From Arachis hypogaea (Eukaryota > Streptophyta > Magnoliopsida > Fabales > Fabaceae), in contig NC_092047.1 of NCBI RefSeq assembly GCF_003086295.3, positions 64,460,054 to 64,524,053 on the forward strand: a stretch of DNA of 64,000 nt, given 5' to 3'. The stretch's first letter is position 1; each line of letters begins with the position of its first letter. Shown here in pieces: positions 59,152 through 64,000 of the stretch. The notes beneath the pieces were generated by a model. That model made no database searches. It was not told the DNA's origin and worked only from the letters and a program-made list of their open reading frames with translations. A program made the position numbers and the translations under genes.

Positions 59152-60851
59152 GGGAGGTTCATCTTCCCAAGTCTCAATGCAAATAATTTGGCATTCAGCT
59201 TCATGATTGCGCCAAGAAACTTGGCAGCTTGTTCTTCAGTAACATCCTCATTCTCTTCAGAAGAGGAATACTCATCAGAGCTCATGAATGGCATAAGGAG
59301 GTTCAATGGAATCTCTATGGTCTCTAGATGAGTCTCAGATTCCTTTGGTTCCTCAGAGGGAAGCTCCTTATTGATCACTGGACGTCCCAGGAGGTCTTCC
59401 TCCTTCGGATTCACGTCCTCTCCTTCCTTCACAGGTTCGGCCATGGTGATTAGTTCAATGGCCTTGCACTCTCCTTTTGGATTCTCTTCTGTATTGCTTG
59501 GGAGAGTACTAGGAGGGATTTCAGTGATCCTTTTACTCAGCTGGCCCACTTGTGCTTCCAAATTTCTAATGGAAGACCTTGTTTCATTCATGAAACTTAC
59601 AGTGGCCTTGGACAGATCAGAGACTAAGTTTGCTAAATTAGAGGTATTTTGTTCAGAGTTCTCTGTCTGTTGCTGAGTGGATGATGGAAAAGGCTTGCTA
59701 TTGCTAAACCTGTATCTTCCACCATTATTAAAGCCTTGTTGAGGCTTTTATTGATCCTTCCATGAGAGATTTGGATGATTTCTCCATGATGGATTATAGG
59801 TGTTTCCATAAGGTTCACCTAAGTAATTCACCTCTGCTATTGTAGGGTTCTCAGGATCATAAGCTTCTTCTTCAGAAGATGCCTCTTGAGTACTGTTGGA
59901 TGCAGCTTGCATTCCATTTAGACTCTGAGAAATCATATTGACTTGCTGAGTCAATATTTTGTTCTGAGCCAATATGGCATTCAGAGTATCAATTTCAAGA
60001 ACTCCCTTCTTCATAGGCATCCCATTACTCACAGGATTCCTCTCAGAAGTGTACATGAATTGGTTATTAGCAACCATGTCAATGAGTTCTTGAGCTTCTG
60101 CAGGTGTTTTGTTTAGGTTAATGGATCCACCTGCAGAAGTATCCAATGACATCTTTGATAGCTCAGATAAACCATCATAGAATATATCCAGGATGGTCCA
60201 TTCTGAAAGCATGTCAGAAGGACACTTTTTGGTCAGCTGCTTGTATCTTTCCCAAGCTTCATAGAGGGATTCACCTTCTTTCTGTCTGAAGGTTTGAACA
60301 TCCACTCTAAGCTTGCTCAGCTTTTGAGGAGGAAAGAACTTGGCTAAGAAAGCCGTGACCAGCTTATCCCAAGAGTTCAGGCTGTCTTTGGGTTGAGAGT
60401 CCAACCACACTCTAGCTCTGTCTCTTAAAGCAAAAGGGAAAAGCATGAGCCTGTAGACTTCAGAATCTACTCCATTAGTCTTAACAGTATCACATATCTG
60501 TAAGAATTCAGTTAAGAACTGAAAAGGATCTTCAGATGGAAGGCCATGAAACTTGCAGTTCTGCTGCATCAGAGAAACTAATTGAGGTTTCAGCTCAAAG
60601 TTGTTTGCTCCAATGGCAGGAATGGAGATGCTTCTTCCATGTAAATTAGAATTTGGTGCAGTAAAGTCACCAAGCATTCTCCTTGCATTATTGTTGTTGG
60701 GTTCGGCTGCCATCTCCTTTACTTGTTCGAAATTTTCAATAAGGTTGTCTCTGGATTGTTGTAATTTAGCTTCTCTTAGTTTCCTCTTCAGAGTCCTTTC
60801 AGGTTCTGGATCAGCTTCAACAAGAATGCCTTTTTCCTTGTTCCTGCTCAT
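59133..60851 (-). pseudogene. gag of E, broken
   Basis: From ATG 60851 (MSRNKEKGILVEADPEPE) the frame runs 367 codons to a TAA at 59748. It includes FHGLPSEDPFQFLTEFLQIC, FALRDRARVWLDSQP, LAKFFPPQKLSKLR and ESLYEAWERYKQLTKKCP, the standard retrotransposon capsid blocks. The same frame resumes to 59,133 with NLEAQVGQLSKRI. Near 59,165 one base appears to be missing relative to the protease frame that follows. It would form the virus-like particle in the cytoplasm. The longest piece still covers the capsid core, so a truncated Gag might be made. Confidence 0.8.
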
Positions 60852-62119
60852 AAGAAAGCGAAGAGAACAAGAAATCATAAGAAATCATAAGATATGATTC
60901 TAGAACTCAAATTTTGAATCTTTCTTAACAAGCAAGTAACAAACTTGAAATTTTTGAATCAAAACATTAATTGATGATGTTATTTTCGAAAATTAGGAGA
61001 TAAAGATAAGAAAAAGATTTTTGAAAAATATTTTTAAAATTTTCGAAAATAAATAAGAAAATTGAAAAAGATTTTGAAAAAGATAAGATTTTTAAATTGA
61101 AAATTTGATTTGACTCATAAGAAAGAACTAGATTTTAAAAATTTTTGAAAAAGTCAACTCAAATTTTCGAATTTTATGAGTGAAAAAGGGAAAGATATTT
61201 TTTTGATTTTTGAATTTTTAATGATGAAAGGGAAAAACATGAAAAAGACTTAATGCATGAAAATTTTAGATCAAAACAATGAATGCATGCAAGAATGCTA
61301 TAAATGTCAAGATGAACACCAAGAACACTTTGAAGATCATGATGAACATCAAGAACATATTTTTGAAAATTTTTTAATGCAAAGAAAACATGCAAGACAC
61401 CAAACTTAGAAATCTTTAATGCTTAGATACTAAGATTTCAAGAATGCATATGAAGAATAAGAAAAGACACAAAACATGAAAACATCAAGATCAAACAAGA
61501 AGACTTACCAAGAACAACTTGAAGATCATGAAGAACACTATGAATGCATGAATTTTTCGAAAAATGCAAGGAATTTTTAGAAAAAATGCAATTGACACCA
61601 AACTTTCAACTTGACTCAAGACTCAAACAAGAAACATGAAATATTTTTTTGATTTTTATGATTTTATGATTTTTTTTGTATTTTCTTTTAATTTTTTCGA
61701 AAATCATTTTGAAAAAGAAAAATAAGGATTCCAAAATTTTTAATATGAATTCCAGGAATCTTATGTTCTTTAGTCTAAAGCTCCAATCAAAGGGTCAGGC
61801 ATGGCTTAATAGCCAGCCAAGCTTTAGTATGTAACATGAGAGTAATTCATTCAATTTTAAGCCAAAACCTCAGTCCAAAAGAATTTAGACATGGCTCTAC
61901 AGCCAGCCAGGCTTCAACATGCTTCATGAAACACTAGAATTCATTCTTAAAAATTCTGAAGAAAAAAATATTTTTGAAAATATTTTTATTTTAAAATTTT
62001 TTTGAAAACAAAGGAGAAATTTTTGAAAGATTTTTGAAAAATTTTTGAAAATAAAACAAAAAGAAAATTACCTAATCTGAGCAACAAGATGAACCGTCAG
62101 TTGTCCAAACTCGAACAAT
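60852..62119 (-). other. AT-rich leader of E
   Basis: About 1.27 kb without coding text lies between the primer site and gag. It is full of TTTTTGAAAA and TTTTCGAAAA words, which are near-palindromes. Two related blocks at 61,780-61,820 and 61,880-61,930 (GGCATGGCTTAATAGCCAGCC and CATGGCTCTACAGCCAGCC) look like an old duplication and could be RNA packaging or dimer structures; that is inference. Confidence 0.5.
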
Positions 62120-62136
62120 CCCCGACAATGGCGCCA
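62120..62136 (-). other. primer binding site of E (tRNA-Asp, two mismatches)
   Basis: On the minus strand it reads TGGCGCCATTGTCGGGG, the tRNA-Asp complement with two changes. It is 6 bases inside the right LTR. Confidence 0.85.
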
Positions 62137-62142
62137 AAAACT

Positions 62143-63759
62143 TGGTACACGAAATTGTGAACTCTGGTAATGGCTCCAAAAACTTGGTGCTCTAATCTCA
62201 AATTCATAATTTGTCACAACTTCGATACAACTGACCAGCAAGTGCACTGGGTCGTCCAAGTAATAAACCTTACGTGAGTAAGGGTCGGTCCCACGGAGAT
62301 TGTTGGTATGAAGCAAGCTATGGTCACCTTGTAAATCTCAGTCAGGCGGATATAAAATAGTTATGGAGTTTTCGAAATTAAATAATAAAAGAAGGATAGA
62401 AACACTTATGTAATTCATTGGTGAGAATTTCAGATAAGCGTGTAGAGATGCTTTCGTTCCTCTAAATCTCTACTTTCCCACTGCCTTCATCCAATCAGTC
62501 TTACTCCTTTCCATGGCTGGCTTTATGCAAGGGCATCACCGTTGTCAATGGTTACATCCCATCCTCTTGTGAAAATGGTCCAAATGCTCTGTCACAGCAC
62601 GGCTAATCATCTGAGGTTCTCGATCATGCTGGAATAGGATTCACCCTCCTTTTGCGTCTGTCACTACGCCCAGCAATCGCGAGTTTGAAGCTCGTCACAG
62701 TCATTGAATCCCAGAATCCTACTCAGAATACCACAGATAAGGTTTAGACTTTTCGGATTCTCATGAATGCCGCCATCAATCTAGCTTACACCACGAAGAT
62801 TCTGATTAAGAGATCTAAGAGATAATCATTCAATCGAAGGTAGAACGGAAGTGGTTGTCAGGCACGCGTTCATGGGGAATGATGATGATTGTCACGTTCA
62901 TCACATTCAGGTTGAAGTGCGAGTGAATATCTTAGAAGCGGAATAAGTTGAATTGAATAGAAAATAGTAGTACTTTGCATTAATCTTTGAGGAACAACAG
63001 AGCTCCACACCTTAATCTATGGAGTGTAGAAACTCTACCGTTGAAAATACATAAGTGAAAGGTCCAGGCATGGCCGAATGGCCAGCCCCTAAAATGTGAT
63101 CTAAGATAGCATACAACTGATCAAAGATGTCTAATACAATAGTAAAAGTCCTATTTATACTAAACTAGTTACTAGGGTTTACAGAAGTAAGTAATTGATG
63201 CATAAATCTACTTCCGGGGCCCACTTGGTGTGTGCTTGGGCTGAGCTTGAATGTTCCACGTGCAGAGGCTCTTTCTAGAGTTGAACGCCAGCTTTTGTGC
63301 CAGTTTGGGCGTTGAACTCCACTTTGCAACTTGTTTCTGGCACTGGACGCCAGAATTGGGCAGAGAGCTGGCGTTGAATGCCAGTTTGCGTCATCTAAAC
63401 TTGGGCAAAGTATGGACTATTATATTTTGCTGGAATGCCCTGGATGTCTACTTTCCAACGTAATTGGAAGCGCGCCATTTTGAGTTCTATAGCTCCAGAA
63501 AATCTATTTTGAGTGCAGGGAGGTCAGAATCCAACAACATCAACAGTCCTTCTTCAACCTCTGAATCTGATTTTTGCTCAAGTCCCTTAATTTCAGCCAG
63601 AAAATACCTGAAATCACAGAAAAATACACAAACTCATAGTAAAGTCCAGAAATGTGAATTTAACATAAAAACTAATGAAAACATCCCTAAAAGTAACTAG
63701 ATTCTACTAAAAACATACTAAAAACAATGCCAAAAAGCGTATAAATTATCCGCTCATCA
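62143..63759 (-). repeat. 5' LTR of E (right)
   Basis: 1617 bases, TGGTACACGAAATTGTG to TTATCCGCTCATCA, matching the left LTR closely. Confidence 0.92.
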
Positions 63760-63764
63760 ACAAA

Positions 63765-63960
63765 CAGATCAAGGCATCGAATGGTAATAGAGGAGGATTA
63801 CTATATATCAATTTTGATTCAAAAGAAGCATATTTTCATCTATGAGGCAAAGTTGGAAAGGGAACACAAAATCATACAGTTTTATATGGACAAGTGTGGA
63901 AGATCATTGATAAAACCCTTAAAATCTACACATGATAAACCCTAAAAAGGGGGTTTATCA
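63765..63960 (-). repeat. LTR L3, piece 3 of 3
   Basis: It resumes with CAGATCAAGGCATCGAATGG, which matches L1 text at about 23,685 (GACATCGAATGGTAATAAG), and ends GGGGGTTTATCA. It completes L3 as a 3' LTR. Confidence 0.8.
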
Positions 63961-64000
63961 ACCTCCCCACACTTAAAGTATAGCATGTCCTTATGCTAAA
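63961..64000 (-). mobile_element. inner 3' end of the L3 element (cut by window edge)
   Basis: ACCTCCCCACACTTAAAG and AGCATGTCCTTATGC are the reversed polypurine tract and its neighbour, as at 25,380. The rest of the element lies right of the window. Confidence 0.75.

Larger units (their letters stand above)
53627..63759 (-). mobile_element. retrotransposon E, young, FIDEL/Athila-like, lacks RT and integrase
   Basis: 10,133 bases are flanked by ACAAA at 53622-53626 and 63760-63764. Both LTRs are exactly 1617 bases. In the first 255 or so bases they differ at five positions, all transitions. Order in the sense direction: 5' LTR, primer site, long AT-rich leader, broken gag, broken protease, pol-tail remnant, hairpin array, extra ORF, polypurine tract, 3' LTR. 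The LTR start TGATGAGCGG recalls the peanut FIDEL family; that name is from memory. Reverse transcriptase, RNase H and integrase are absent. Confidence 0.9.

Overview
This window looks like plant nuclear DNA from a dicot, most likely a legume close to peanut (Arachis). The reasons are LTR families that open with TGATGAGCGGATAATTTATA, LTRs rich in CGCGTACGCG-type words, tRNA-Asp primed gypsy-like elements, and one small intron-containing stress/LEA-type gene. The genus is judged from memory of such repeats; no search was run. Nearly all of the window is transposable elements. The only convincing host gene is a three-exon KIN/LEA-like gene on the minus strand (4291-5313).

Region 1 (1-3.5 kb) holds plus-strand pieces of old LTR retrotransposons, with a 25-bp tandem array (2268-2524) inside a chromovirus-like 3' LTR that ends near 3498. 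Region 2 (3.5-7.1 kb) holds the host gene and two copies of a roughly 0.55-kb AT-rich, Helitron-like element. The first copy (5675-6260) is whole. The second (6965-7141 plus 20404-20753) is split by an En/Spm (CACTA) DNA transposon of about 13.3 kb. That transposon carries a TNP2-type transposase killed by one frameshift and five in-frame stops, and a better preserved TnpA-like gene. A Mutator-like non-autonomous element with GAA-rich and 22-bp repeats sits in a TnpA intron.

Region 3 (21.4-64 kb) is a nested stack of LTR retrotransposons, all on the minus strand except one. A truncated LTR (21441-22389) was entered by element L1 (3' LTR 22390-23868). L1 was entered by element A (3' LTR 23928-25379; inner pieces 25380-26160, 28588-30019, 37917-39725). 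A was entered by D (26166-28582, plus strand, deleted), by B (30025-37911, complete, 2.5-kb LTRs), and by a further element whose 3' LTR L3 starts at 39726. L3 was in turn split by C (40923-53501) and by E (53627-63759). C is a tandem LTR-inside-LTR-inside-LTR array with one target-site duplication. E is a 10.1-kb element with 1617-bp LTRs. The 5' halves of L1, A and the L3 element lie beyond the right edge of the window.

B, C and E keep the replication signals (LTRs, tRNA-Asp primer site, polypurine tract) and gag remnants but no reverse transcriptase or integrase, so they must have been mobilised by enzymes from other elements. B, C and E all keep a short conserved tail that looks like the last codons of pol. 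E also keeps a fully open 382-codon extra ORF near its 3' LTR, although its gag-protease frame is broken. No RNA gene, CRISPR array or bacterial-type operon was seen. The most unusual structures are the C tandem array, the shared pol tail, the many copies of the polypurine-tract word inside the elements, and the family-specific inverted-repeat words in nearly every LTR.
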